NCBI GenBank assembly: GCA_964565715.1
Contig: CAZMGG010000001.1
Location: 72,266 to 136,265 of the forward strand
From: CAZMGG01 sp964565715
Lineage (GTDB): Bacteria; Planctomycetota; UBA1135; UBA2386
Direction of reading: 5' to 3'
Length of the DNA: 64,000 nucleotides
The notes under the pieces are model-generated. The model did not search any database. It saw only the letters and a list, made by a program, of their open reading frames with translations, and was not told the DNA's origin. Both the position numbers and the translations under genes were made by a program. Of the stretch, positions 48,986 through 57,415 are shown piece by piece (positions within the stretch are counted from its first letter, which is position 1; each line of letters starts with the position of its first letter).

Positions 48986-49518
48986 CCGATCACCTCCTGG
49001 TCCACGTCGGCCACGTTCTCGAGGCGAACGCGGTGGCTGACCATCGAATTGAAGCTGCCCGAGGCCTCCAGCCGGCCGGCGGCGGGCACGCCCTTCAGGT
49101 TGATGCCAAGGTCCAGCCGCGTCGCCGTGCTGGGTTGGATCAGCGCGAACTGCTTGCTGCGGCGCAGGCTGACGTAGGCCTTCTTCGGCGCCACCTCGAC
49201 GTCGGCGCCGAACGTCCGCACCGCCGCCAGCAGCGCGTCGTGGATGGGCCGCAGGCCGGCCTTCTTGCCCGAGTACTGCTCCGTCACCAGGTCGCCCGCG
49301 TCCGCCGCCGAGCCGGCGTCGCTCTGCAGCGCCTTGTGTGCCACCAGGTTGGCGAAGCCGTGGCCCATGCCATGGTCGCCCTTCAGCAGCTTGACGATCT
49401 CGCCGTGCTTGCCGAGGCCGCTGCGGCCGACGATCGCGAGCCATTGCTCCAGGGACTTGCCGGTCTTCTCCGGCAGGTTGGCGATCATGCTCGCCGTCAT
49501 CTCTTCGGGGGTGGCCAT
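48955..49518 (-). CDS. DUF4287 / DUF5655 domain protein
   Basis: A 187-residue protein. Residues ~1-65 (MIANLPEKTGKSLEQWLAIV, KHGEIVKLLKGDHGMGHGFANLV) are the DUF4287 domain; residues ~70-187 (YSGKKAGLRPIHDALL, PKKAYVSLRRSKQFALI) form the DUF5655/DUF1801-like transport-associated fold. Such fusions are common in soil bacteria and of unknown function. TACCCT lies seven bases before the ATG. It overlaps the esterase gene. Confidence 0.85.
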   Translation of the reverse strand: MATPEEMTASMIANLPEKTGKSLEQWLAIVGRSGLGKHGEIVKLLKGDHGMGHGFANLVAHKALQSDAGSAADAGDLVTEQYSGKKAGLRPIHDALLAAVRTFGADVEVAPKKAYVSLRRSKQFALIQPSTATRLDLGINLKGVPAAGRLEASGSFNSMVSHRVRLENVADVDQEVIGWLRQAYDAS

Positions 49519-49525
49519 GGGTCGC

Positions 49526-49531
49526 AGGGTA
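49526..49531 (-). promoter_or_regulatory. Leaderless-type -10 element (TACCCT-N7-ATG)
   Basis: On the minus strand TACCCT stands seven bases before the ATG at 49518; no ribosome-binding site is present downstream. Confidence 0.45.
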
Positions 49532-49596
49532 ACCGAAGGGGCGCGGGCCGGCGAACGCCCGGCTACGCTGTCCCGCCACCCCAACCCGGAGTCGCC

Positions 49597-51090
49597 GTGA
49601 TCTGCCACCGCATCGCCCTGCCGTTCGTCGCCATCGCCCTCGCCGGCGGCCTCCCAGCCCAGGCCCAGTTCCTGGCGCCCACGCGGCCGCCGATGCCGGC
49701 GGACAACGCCCCCGAGTTCAAGCTCGCCGTGGGCGACGTCGATGGCGACGGCTTCCCCGACCTCGTCTGCGCCAACATGGGCGGCACCATGCCGGGCACC
49801 CAGAACACGCTCTACCTGAACGATCGCGCCGGCGGCTTCGTCGACGTGACCGCCACCCACCTGCCGCAGGTGGTGGACTGGAGCGGCGCCGTGGCGCTCG
49901 GCGACGTCGACGGCGACGGCGACCTCGACATCTTCTTCGGCAACCAGGCCAGCCAGCCCAGCACGCTCTACCAGAACGACGGCACCGGCCGCTTCACCGA
50001 CGTCACCGGCGCGCAGCTGCCGTTCCTGGCCCGGACCATCTACTGCGCGAAGTTCGTCGACATCGACGGCGACCGGGATCTGGACCTGGTGGCGCGGGAG
50101 AGGATCCTGCAGAACGACGGCCGGGGCTTCTTCACCGACGTCACCAGCACGCACTCGCCGAACGCCTCGATCAACGCCTGGGGCATGGCGGTGGGGGACG
50201 TCGACGGCGATGGCGATCAGGATGTCCTGTTCGGCATCAACTCGACCACGGTGGCGCCGGTGCTGTGGCTGAACAACGGCCTCGGCGTGTTCACCGACGC
50301 CGGCGCCAACCTGCCCGGCCCGATCTACGTCGCCGGCGACTTCACCCTGGCCGACATCGACTGGGACGGCGACCTCGACGTGTTCCTGCAGTCCTACGCC
50401 CGGCCCAGCCAGCTGTGGCGGAACAACGGCCAGGGCGTGTTCACCAACGTGTCGGCCACCCAGATCCCGGCGATCCAGGAGTTCACCTACTCGTCGGCGA
50501 TGGCCGACATGGATGGCGACGGCGACCCCGACATCGTCCTGTTCAACGGCGCCAACGTCGCCGGCCAGACGCGGCTGCTGCGCAACGACGGCACCGGCGT
50601 GTTCGTCGACGCGCCGGGCGCCGTGGCGCCGGCGATCATGAACTCGACCTGCGGCGCGCTGGCCGACCTGGATCGGGACGGCGACCTCGACATCGTGTTC
50701 GGCAACTGGAACGCGCAGAACGCGGTGTGGCTGAACCTGCACCGGCAGGGGCATGCGCCGCAGGCGCCGATGATCGGCGCCACCTGGACGGTGGACTGGT
50801 ACTCGCGGCCGGGCTACGGCCCGTCGGTGGCGGTGCTGCCGTTCCTGAGCGTGCAGCCGCCGACGCCGCTGACCGCGTTCCCGCCCTACGGCTTCAGCCT
50901 CGTCCCGCCGGCCTCGGCGGTGGTCGGCGCGCTGGGGATCACCGGCGCCGCCAGCGGCCACCATGCGATGACCGTGGCGGTGCCGAACAACCCGGGCCTG
51001 GTGGGCCTCGCGCTGCTGCTGCAGGGGCTGGTGGTGGAGGACGCCTGGACGCTGCGCCTCACCAACACGCTGGTGGACCGGGTCCGGTAG
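49597..51090 (+). CDS. Secreted FG-GAP/VCBS-repeat protein
   Basis: 497 residues from the GTG at 49597, preceded by CGGAG at six bases; an upstream TACGCT (49564-49569) may be its -10 element. Signal peptide IALPFVAIALAGGLPAQAQ. Residues ~40-385 carry about seven FG-GAP repeats with calcium loops (DVDGDGFPD, DVDGDGDLD, DIDGDRDLD, DIDWDGDLD, DMDGDGDPD). The last ~110 residues resemble the shared C-terminal domain (VPNNPGLVGLALLLQG and a closing LTNTLV). No enzymatic motif is visible. Confidence 0.85.
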   Translation: MICHRIALPFVAIALAGGLPAQAQFLAPTRPPMPADNAPEFKLAVGDVDGDGFPDLVCANMGGTMPGTQNTLYLNDRAGGFVDVTATHLPQVVDWSGAVALGDVDGDGDLDIFFGNQASQPSTLYQNDGTGRFTDVTGAQLPFLARTIYCAKFVDIDGDRDLDLVARERILQNDGRGFFTDVTSTHSPNASINAWGMAVGDVDGDGDQDVLFGINSTTVAPVLWLNNGLGVFTDAGANLPGPIYVAGDFTLADIDWDGDLDVFLQSYARPSQLWRNNGQGVFTNVSATQIPAIQEFTYSSAMADMDGDGDPDIVLFNGANVAGQTRLLRNDGTGVFVDAPGAVAPAIMNSTCGALADLDRDGDLDIVFGNWNAQNAVWLNLHRQGHAPQAPMIGATWTVDWYSRPGYGPSVAVLPFLSVQPPTPLTAFPPYGFSLVPPASAVVGALGITGAASGHHAMTVAVPNNPGLVGLALLLQGLVVEDAWTLRLTNTLVDRVR

Positions 51091-51143
51091 GCGCGGCGCC
51101 GCGTTTCCGCGACTGCGGCCCATCGGCGGCCGCGCGCGGCCCG

Positions 51144-51149
51144 TAATCT
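51144..51149 (+). promoter_or_regulatory. Leaderless-type -10 element (TAATCT-N8-ATG)
   Basis: TAATCT is eight bases upstream of the ATG at 51158 of the M14 peptidase; no ribosome-binding site fits between. Confidence 0.45.
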
Positions 51150-51157
51150 GGCCCGCC

Positions 51158-53824
51158 ATGGTCCGCCCTCTCCTCCGCGTCGCGTCGCTGCTGGCGTTCG
51201 CCGCCCTCCTGCCGGCCCAGCAGGCCGTCCCCAGCCCCGTCGACTTCCTCGGCAAGGAGGTCGGCGCCGACCACTACCTCTGCAACTGGACCGACATGCT
51301 GCGCTACTTCCGCGCCGTCGATGCGGCGTCGGACCGGCTGGAGCTGCACGAGATCGGCCCGTCCGGCTACGGCCAGACGATGCACATGGCGGTGATCACC
51401 TCGCCGCAGAACCACGCCCGCCTGCAGGAACTGCGGCAGATCAGCACCCGGCTGGCGCGGGCCCGGGACGCCGAGCCGGCGGTGGCGCGGGAACTGGCGG
51501 AATCGGGTCGGGCGGTGGTCTGGATCGACGCCGGCCTGCACGCCACCGAGGTGATCGCCGGCCAGAACATCATCGAACTGGTCTGGCAGATGTGCTCGCG
51601 CGACGACCAGGAGGTGCGGCGCATCCTCGACGAGGTGGTGCTGCTGGCCTGCCCGGTCAATCCCGACGGCCTGGAGATGGTGGCCAACGCCTATGCCGCC
51701 ACCGGCAGCACCTCGACCCCGGTGCTCTACCAGCGCTACTGCGGCCACGACAACAACCGCGACTTCTACGCCGTCAACACCCGCGAGTCCGAGAACGTCA
51801 GCCGCGTGCACTACATCGACTGGTGCCCGCAGATCGTCTACAACCATCACCAGACGGCGCCGGCGGGGACGATCATCTTCACGCCGCCGTTCCGCGATCC
51901 GCACAACTACAACGTCGACCCGATGGTCGTGCGCGGGATCGGCACCGTGGCGGCGCACATGCACCAGCGCTTCGCCTTCGAGGGCAAGCCCGGCGTCATC
52001 TCGCGCAACGGCGCGCCCTACTCGGGCTGGTGGAACGGCGGCCTGCGCACCACCAACTACTTCCACAACATCATCGGCATCCTGACCGAGTCGTTCGGCC
52101 GGCCCGAGCCGACCCGCATCCGGCCGTCCCTGGAGCGGCGGCTGCCCGACGGCGACCACCCCGACGCGGTGCCCGAGCAGGTCTGGCACGCGCGGCAGAC
52201 CATCGAGTACCTGCAGACCGCCAACTTCGCGATCCTCGACTACGCGTCGCGCTACCGTCGCGAGTTGCTGCAGGGCATCTGGCGGATGGGCCGCAACTCG
52301 ATCGAGCGCGGCAGCCGCGACCACTGGACGGTGACGCCGAAGCTGGTGGCGGCGGCGAAGCTGCGCGAGGACCCGGAGTCGGTGTTCCGCGACCCGCTCC
52401 TGCGCGATCCGCGGGCCTACCTGCTGCGCCCCGACCGCGGCGACTTCGGTGCGGCGGTGCGCCTCATCCAGGCCCTGCAGAAGAGCGGCATCGAGGTGCA
52501 CCGGGCCACCGCCGCGTTCCGCCACGGCGGCGTCGCCTATCCCGCAGGCACCCTGCTGGTGCGCTGCGACCAGGCCTTCCGGCCCCACGTGATCGACCAG
52601 TTCGAGCCGCAATGGCACCCGGACGACTTCCGCGACGGCAAGCCGGTGCCGCCCTACGACGCGGCGGGCTGGACCATGGCGCTGCAGTGCGACGTGCACG
52701 TCGATCGCACCTTCGAGCCGGTGGACGGTCCGTTCGCGGAGCTGCCGCTCGGCGAACTGGTGGCCCGCGCGCCGGTCGAGGTCCCGGCCAGCGCCACCGG
52801 CTGGACGCTGGATCCGCGCGACAGCGACACGGTGCCGACGGTGAACCGGCTGCTCGGCGCCGGCGTGGCGGTGTCGCAGGCGACCAGCGCGCCGTTCGCC
52901 TTCCACGTGCCGGCCAGCGCCCGCGACGCCTTGGCCACGGCGGCGGCGCAGACCGGCGTGCGGCCGGTGGCGGGCGCGGCGCCGGCCGGCGCGCGGTCCC
53001 TGCGGCAGCCCCGGGTCGGCCTGTTCGACGTCTACGGCGGCCACATGCCCACCGGCTGGGATCTGTGGGTGCTGGAGCGCTACGGCTTCCCGGTGCGGCA
53101 GGTCTGGGGCGCGCGCATCGCGAGGGGCGACCTGAAGGCCGAGTTCGACGTGCTGGTGTTCCACACCGGCCTGCCGGGCGGCCGCGACCTGAGCCGGATG
53201 GGACGCGGCGGCGGCCGCGACGAGGACAGCCGCGACAAGCTGGCGGCGGCGCTGCCCGCCTTCGAGGACTGGAGCAACCTCGCCGAGCGCGCCGAGCGGC
53301 TCACCGGCGAGAACTCGCTGGACCACCTGAAGGCCTTCGTCGAGCAGGGCGGCACGCTGGTGGCGCTGGAGGGCGAGTGCGACAAGGTGATCCGGCACTG
53401 GGACCTGCCGATCAAGGTCGGCACGCACGTGCCGGGCGACAACGGCGGCGAGGAACGCCGCACGCGCCGCGAGGAGTTCTACGTGCCGGGGTCCCTGCTC
53501 GGCATCGAGGTCGACACGGCGCATCCGCTGGCGGCGGGCATGCGCGCGGACTGCGCGGTGATGTTCAACAACGACTGCGTGGTGATGGAGGTGACCGCGC
53601 CGCGGCCCGGCATCGAGGTGGTGGCGCGCTACCGCAACATCGACACGCTGGCGTCGGGGTGGGCGGTCGGCGAGGAGTTCCTGGCCGGCAAGGCGGCGGT
53701 GGTGTCGGTGCAGGTCGGCAAGGGGCGGCTCGTGCTGTGCGGCGCCGACACGACCTACCGGGCGCAGCCGGTCAACACGTTCCGCTTCCTGTTCCACGCC
53801 GCGCTGGGCGCGGGCGCCCGCTAG
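51158..53824 (+). CDS. Secreted M14-family zinc carboxypeptidase-like protein
   Basis: An 888-residue exported protein (signal VRPLLRVASLLAFAALLPAQQ). The M14 domain (~25-350) has GLHATEVI, supplying the H-x2-E zinc ligands, NPDGLEMV, the third ligand around YNHHQ, and a likely catalytic Glu in GILTESFG. The C-terminal ~520 residues include a ThuA/GATase-like Rossmann segment (GLFDVYGGHMPTGWDLWVLERYGF, LKAFVEQGGTLVALEG) also found in large bacterial M14 proteins. It probably trims peptides extracellularly. TAATCT lies eight bases before the ATG. Confidence 0.85.
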   Translation: MVRPLLRVASLLAFAALLPAQQAVPSPVDFLGKEVGADHYLCNWTDMLRYFRAVDAASDRLELHEIGPSGYGQTMHMAVITSPQNHARLQELRQISTRLARARDAEPAVARELAESGRAVVWIDAGLHATEVIAGQNIIELVWQMCSRDDQEVRRILDEVVLLACPVNPDGLEMVANAYAATGSTSTPVLYQRYCGHDNNRDFYAVNTRESENVSRVHYIDWCPQIVYNHHQTAPAGTIIFTPPFRDPHNYNVDPMVVRGIGTVAAHMHQRFAFEGKPGVISRNGAPYSGWWNGGLRTTNYFHNIIGILTESFGRPEPTRIRPSLERRLPDGDHPDAVPEQVWHARQTIEYLQTANFAILDYASRYRRELLQGIWRMGRNSIERGSRDHWTVTPKLVAAAKLREDPESVFRDPLLRDPRAYLLRPDRGDFGAAVRLIQALQKSGIEVHRATAAFRHGGVAYPAGTLLVRCDQAFRPHVIDQFEPQWHPDDFRDGKPVPPYDAAGWTMALQCDVHVDRTFEPVDGPFAELPLGELVARAPVEVPASATGWTLDPRDSDTVPTVNRLLGAGVAVSQATSAPFAFHVPASARDALATAAAQTGVRPVAGAAPAGARSLRQPRVGLFDVYGGHMPTGWDLWVLERYGFPVRQVWGARIARGDLKAEFDVLVFHTGLPGGRDLSRMGRGGGRDEDSRDKLAAALPAFEDWSNLAERAERLTGENSLDHLKAFVEQGGTLVALEGECDKVIRHWDLPIKVGTHVPGDNGGEERRTRREEFYVPGSLLGIEVDTAHPLAAGMRADCAVMFNNDCVVMEVTAPRPGIEVVARYRNIDTLASGWAVGEEFLAGKAAVVSVQVGKGRLVLCGADTTYRAQPVNTFRFLFHAALGAGAR

Positions 53825-53832
53825 AACGCCGT

Positions 53833-53855
53833 AACTATATTCTGGAAATATAGTT
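53833..53855. promoter_or_regulatory. Perfect AT-rich palindrome before the benzoyl-CoA operon
   Basis: AACTATATT - CTGGA - AATATAGTT is an exact 9-5-9 inverted repeat in otherwise G+C-rich DNA. It starts nine bases after the M14 peptidase gene and ends 120 bases before the had start. It has no T run, so it looks like an operator and not a terminator. TATAGT (53849-53854) inside it is a possible -10 element. Size and symmetry suit Rrf2- or MarR-type regulators. Confidence 0.6.
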
Positions 53856-53975
53856 GTGGATTCTGCCGGGGGGCGGATGCGCCCTCTTCCCCGGGCAATG
53901 GACCTACGTGTCCGTATTTCCCGCCGCCCGCCCGGCGCCTCGAATCGGCCCCGTCGTACCGATTCGGAGGCGTTC

Positions 53976-55049
53976 GTGACCAAGGTTGCTGGCTGGACGG
54001 TGCGGGCTCCGCGCGAGCCCATGGTGCTGGAGGAGCGGACCGAGACGCCGGGGCCCGGCGAGGTCCTGGTCCAGGTCGCCGGCTGCGGCATCTGCCACAC
54101 CGACCTCGGCTTCTGGTGCGAGGGCGTGCCGACGCGGGCGGGCCTGCCGCTGACGCTGGGCCACGAGATCAGCGGCACCGTGGTGGCCACAGGGCCCAGG
54201 GCCGAACGCTGGCTCGGCGAGGCGGTGGTGGTGCCGGCGGTGCTGCCGTGCGGCGAGTGCGCGGCCTGCCGCGCCGGGCGCGGCGCGGTCTGCCCGACCC
54301 AGGTCTTCCCCGGCAACGACGTGCATGGCGGCTTCGCCAGCCACGTGCGGGTGCCCGCCCGCGGGCTGTGCGCGGTGCCCGATCTCGGCGACCCGCGCCG
54401 CAATCCGGCGGGCGTCGACCTCGCCACGCTGTCGGTGGTGGCCGACGCGGTGACCACGCCGTTCCAGGCGATCCACCGCAGCGGCCTCGACGAGGGCGAC
54501 CTCGCCATCGTCGTCGGCGCCGGCGGCGTCGGCGGTTTCGCCGTGCAGATCGCGGCTGTGCGCGGCGCGCGGGTGGTGGCGATCGACGTCGATCCGGCGC
54601 GCCTGGAACTGGCGCGGGCGCACGGTGCCGCCGAGGCGTGGAACGCCCGCGAGATGGACTTCCGCGCGCTGAAGAAGGCCGTGCGCGGCTTCGCCGGCGA
54701 CCACCAGGTGCCGCCGTTCCGCTGGAAGATCTACGAGTGCAGCGGCACGGCGCCGGGGCAGGGCACCGCGTTCGGCCTGCTCGAGCACGGCGGCTACCTG
54801 TCGGTGGTCGGCTTCACGCCGGACAAGGTGGAGGTGCGCCTGTCCAACCTGATGGCGTTCGACGCCACCGTGCAGGGCAACTGGGGCTGCCTGCCGGAGC
54901 ACTACCCGGCGGCGCTGGATCTGGTGCTGCGCGGCCAGGTGGCGCTCCTGCCGTTCGTCGAGCAGCGACCGCTGGCGGCCATCAACGACGCCTTCGCCGA
55001 CGTGCGCGACAGGCGCGCGCGGGCCCGCATCGTCCTCTGCCCGGAGTGA
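53976..55049 (+). CDS. had: 6-hydroxycyclohex-1-ene-1-carbonyl-CoA dehydrogenase
   Basis: 357 residues from the GTG at 53976, chosen because GGAGG lies five bases upstream. It is a zinc medium-chain dehydrogenase: catalytic zinc ligands in GCGICHTD and GHEISGTV, structural zinc loop CGECAACRAGRGAVC, and NAD-binding VVGAGGVGGFAVQIAA. Length and the KVAGWTVRAPREPMVLEE start match Had, which oxidises 6-hydroxycyclohex-1-ene-1-carbonyl-CoA to the 6-oxo form in anaerobic aromatic degradation. First gene of the operon, 120 nt after the palindrome. Context (oah, dch, bcr genes) makes this assignment firm. Confidence 0.9.
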   Translation: MTKVAGWTVRAPREPMVLEERTETPGPGEVLVQVAGCGICHTDLGFWCEGVPTRAGLPLTLGHEISGTVVATGPRAERWLGEAVVVPAVLPCGECAACRAGRGAVCPTQVFPGNDVHGGFASHVRVPARGLCAVPDLGDPRRNPAGVDLATLSVVADAVTTPFQAIHRSGLDEGDLAIVVGAGGVGGFAVQIAAVRGARVVAIDVDPARLELARAHGAAEAWNAREMDFRALKKAVRGFAGDHQVPPFRWKIYECSGTAPGQGTAFGLLEHGGYLSVVGFTPDKVEVRLSNLMAFDATVQGNWGCLPEHYPAALDLVLRGQVALLPFVEQRPLAAINDAFADVRDRRARARIVLCPE

Positions 55050-55054
55050 TTTCC

Positions 55055-56170
55055 ATGGAGTTCAAGAACCACGATCTGGTCGCCGCCACCGCCCATCCGG
55101 GCATCCGCATCGAACCACTGCCGGTGAGGGATCCGGCCGGCGTCGTCGTGCCGGGCCTGCATCAGACCCGCATCGCGCTGGACAACCCGCAGCAGCTCAA
55201 CTCCTACACCACCGAGATGGTGAAGGGGGTGATCCTCGGCATGCGGGCGGCGAGCAACGACCGCGCCTGCGTGGCGGTGGTGTTCACCGGCACCGGCACC
55301 CGCGCGTTCTGCACCGGCGGCAACACCAGGGAATACGCCGAGTACTACGCCGGCCGGCCCGAGGAGTACCGGCAGTACATGCGGCTGTTCAACGACATGG
55401 TCAGCGCGATCCTGCACTGCGACAAGCCGGTGATCAATCGCGTCAACGGCATGCGCATCGCCGGCGGCCAGGAGATCGGCATGGCCTGCGACTTCTCGGT
55501 GGCGCAGGACCTGGCGCTGTTCGGCCAGGCCGGGCCGAAGCACGGCAGCGCGCCGGACGGCGGCAGCACCGACTTCCTGCCGCTGTTCGTCGGCGCCGAG
55601 AAGGCGATGGAGAGCTGCACGCTGTGCCGGCAGTGGAGCGCGCACCAGGCGCTGCGGATCGGCCTGCTGACGGCGCTGGTGCCGGCGCTGAAGGTCGACG
55701 GCCGGTTCGTGCCGAACCCGCTGGTGGTCACCGACCGCTACCTGGACGAGTGCGGACGGATCGCGCACGGCGACTTCCTGCAGGGCGAGGCGAAGGCGCG
55801 CGGCAAGGCGCTGCTGGCCCGCGGCGAGGTGGACCTGTCGCTGCTCGACCAGGAGGTGGACCGGCTGGTGACGGCGCTGGCGATGACGATGCCGGGCTGC
55901 CTCAGCAAGACCGTGGAGTCGGTGCGCAAGCACAAGCTCGCCCATTGGGACCGGAACCGCGAGACCAACCGCGCCTGGCTGGGGCTCAACATGATGACCG
56001 AGGGCCGGGCCGGCTTCCGCGCCTTCAACGAGGGCAGCAAGGAATGCCGGGAGCCGGACTTCCTGCTGCTGCGGCGGCGGCTGGCCGAGGGCGCGGCGTG
56101 GGGGCCGGAGCTGACGGAGGAGATCCTGTGGCAGGCGCACGGCCGGGAGCCCGCGGGCCATGGTGCGTGA
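55055..56170 (+). CDS. oah: 6-oxocyclohex-1-ene-1-carbonyl-CoA hydrolase (ring opening)
   Basis: A 371-residue crotonase-fold enzyme, near the family's usual ~370-380. It has the BamA/Oah-specific blocks FCTGGNTREYAEYYAGRPEEYRQYM, CDKPVINRVNGMRIAGGQEIGMACDF and GPKHGSAPDGGSTDFLP. The enzyme adds two waters and hydrolytically opens the ring, giving 3-hydroxypimelyl-CoA. The gene starts five bases after had and overlaps the GNAT gene by 11 nt. Oah is a marker for anaerobic benzoyl-CoA degradation. Confidence 0.93.
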   Translation: MEFKNHDLVAATAHPGIRIEPLPVRDPAGVVVPGLHQTRIALDNPQQLNSYTTEMVKGVILGMRAASNDRACVAVVFTGTGTRAFCTGGNTREYAEYYAGRPEEYRQYMRLFNDMVSAILHCDKPVINRVNGMRIAGGQEIGMACDFSVAQDLALFGQAGPKHGSAPDGGSTDFLPLFVGAEKAMESCTLCRQWSAHQALRIGLLTALVPALKVDGRFVPNPLVVTDRYLDECGRIAHGDFLQGEAKARGKALLARGEVDLSLLDQEVDRLVTALAMTMPGCLSKTVESVRKHKLAHWDRNRETNRAWLGLNMMTEGRAGFRAFNEGSKECREPDFLLLRRRLAEGAAWGPELTEEILWQAHGREPAGHGA

Positions 56171-56642
56171 GGTGAAGACGGCGGTGCGCGTGCGGGCGCT
56201 GTGCGCCGGCGACCGCGCCGAGGTCGAGCGCATCGACCGCGGCCATCGCGGGCGGGCGGAGCCGGGCTACTGGGACCCGGTGTTCGCGCGCTTCCTGGCC
56301 GGCGGTGACGGCAGCGCGGGCACCGTCGGCTTCGGCGCCGCAGACGCGGGCGGGCGGCTGCAGGGCTTCGTGCTGGCCGAGGTGCGGGACTTCGAGTTCG
56401 GCAGCGAGCCCTGCGGCTGGGTGTTCGCCGTTGGCGTCGATCCGGCGGCGGAACGGACCGGCGTGGGCACGGCGCTGCTGCGGGCCGCGCTGCGCGCGCT
56501 GGCCGACCGCGGCGTGACCCACGTGCGGACCATGGTGGCGCGCACCGACGTGCCGCTGCAGGCCTTCTTCCGCGCCGCGGGCTTCGCCGGCGGACCCTTC
56601 GTCGAACTGGAGCTGGCATTGCCGGCAGGAGCCGTGTCATGA
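56160..56642 (+). CDS. GNAT-family N-acetyltransferase inside the operon
   Basis: A 160-residue GNAT protein. VFAVGVDPAAERTGVGTALLRAA is the acetyl-CoA pyrophosphate-binding motif A (R/Q-x2-G-x-G/A), and FFRAAGF the C-terminal strand. It overlaps oah by 11 nt and dch by 4 nt, so it is translated with the pathway. The substrate is unknown. In Rhodopseudomonas palustris a GNAT (BadL) lies in the bad cluster and CoA ligases of this pathway are controlled by lysine acetylation; either kind of role is possible here. Confidence 0.8.
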   Translation: MVREVKTAVRVRALCAGDRAEVERIDRGHRGRAEPGYWDPVFARFLAGGDGSAGTVGFGAADAGGRLQGFVLAEVRDFEFGSEPCGWVFAVGVDPAAERTGVGTALLRAALRALADRGVTHVRTMVARTDVPLQAFFRAAGFAGGPFVELELALPAGAVS

Positions 56643-57415
56643 CCGCCGCGTCGTCCCCGCTCGCCATCGACCGGCTGGAGAACGGGCGCCTGTGGGTGCT
56701 GCGGCTGGCTCGGCCGAAGGCCAACGTCATCGATGGCGCGATGACCGCGGCGCTGCGGCAGGCGTTCCGCGCGGCCAAGGAGGAGCCGGCGCTGGCGGCG
56801 GTGGTGCTCTGCGCCGATGGCCCGCACTTCTCGTTCGGCGCCAGCGTGCAGGAGCACCTGCCCGAGCAGGTGGGGTCGATGTTGCGCGAGTTCCACGGCC
56901 TGTTCGCCGACATCACCGATGCCGGCGTGCCGGTGCTGGCGGCGGTGCGCGGCCAGTGCCTCGGCGGCGGGCTGGAGGTGGCCGCGTTCGCGCACCGCCT
57001 GTTCGCGGCGCCGGACGCGAAGCTCGGCCAGCCGGAGATCGCGCTCGGCGTGTTCGCGCTGGTGGGCTCGCTGTGGCTGCCGCGGCGGATCGGCCGCGGC
57101 GCCGCCGAAGACCTGTGCCTGTCGGGCCGCACGATCGGCGCCGACGAGGCGCTGCGCCTCGGCCTGGTCGACGCGGTGGCGCAGGACCCCGACGCGGCGG
57201 CGCTCGGCTACGCCCGCGAGCACCTGCTGCGCCACTCCGCCAGCAGCCTGCGGCACGCGGTGCGGGCGGTGCGCGGTCACGCCACCGCGGCGTTCCTGCG
57301 TGAGCTGGCCGAGGTCGAGCGGGCCTACCTGCACGGCCTGATGGCCACGGCCGACGCGGCGGAGGGCATCCGTGCCTTCCTCGACAGGCGATCACCACAG
57401 TGGAGGCACTCGTGA
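56639..57415 (+). CDS. dch: Cyclohexa-1,5-diene-1-carbonyl-CoA hydratase
   Basis: A 258-residue crotonase-family protein. HFSFGASVQEHLPEQVGSMLREFHGLF and VRGQCLGGGLEVAAFAHRLFAA with LGQPEIALGVFA agree with Dch, which hydrates the dienoyl-CoA made by benzoyl-CoA reductase to 6-hydroxycyclohex-1-ene-1-carbonyl-CoA. The start ATGA overlaps the GNAT stop and the stop overlaps bcrC, as expected in a coupled operon. A general enoyl-CoA hydratase cannot be separated by motif alone, but position between oah and bcrC makes Dch very likely. Confidence 0.9.
   Translation: MTAASSPLAIDRLENGRLWVLRLARPKANVIDGAMTAALRQAFRAAKEEPALAAVVLCADGPHFSFGASVQEHLPEQVGSMLREFHGLFADITDAGVPVLAAVRGQCLGGGLEVAAFAHRLFAAPDAKLGQPEIALGVFALVGSLWLPRRIGRGAAEDLCLSGRTIGADEALRLGLVDAVAQDPDAAALGYAREHLLRHSASSLRHAVRAVRGHATAAFLRELAEVERAYLHGLMATADAAEGIRAFLDRRSPQWRHS

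Noticed and set aside
53833..53855. Palindrome as a transcription terminator of the M14 peptidase gene
   Set aside because: The stem is A/T-rich and lacks a following T run, so it would be a poor intrinsic terminator; an operator explains it better.
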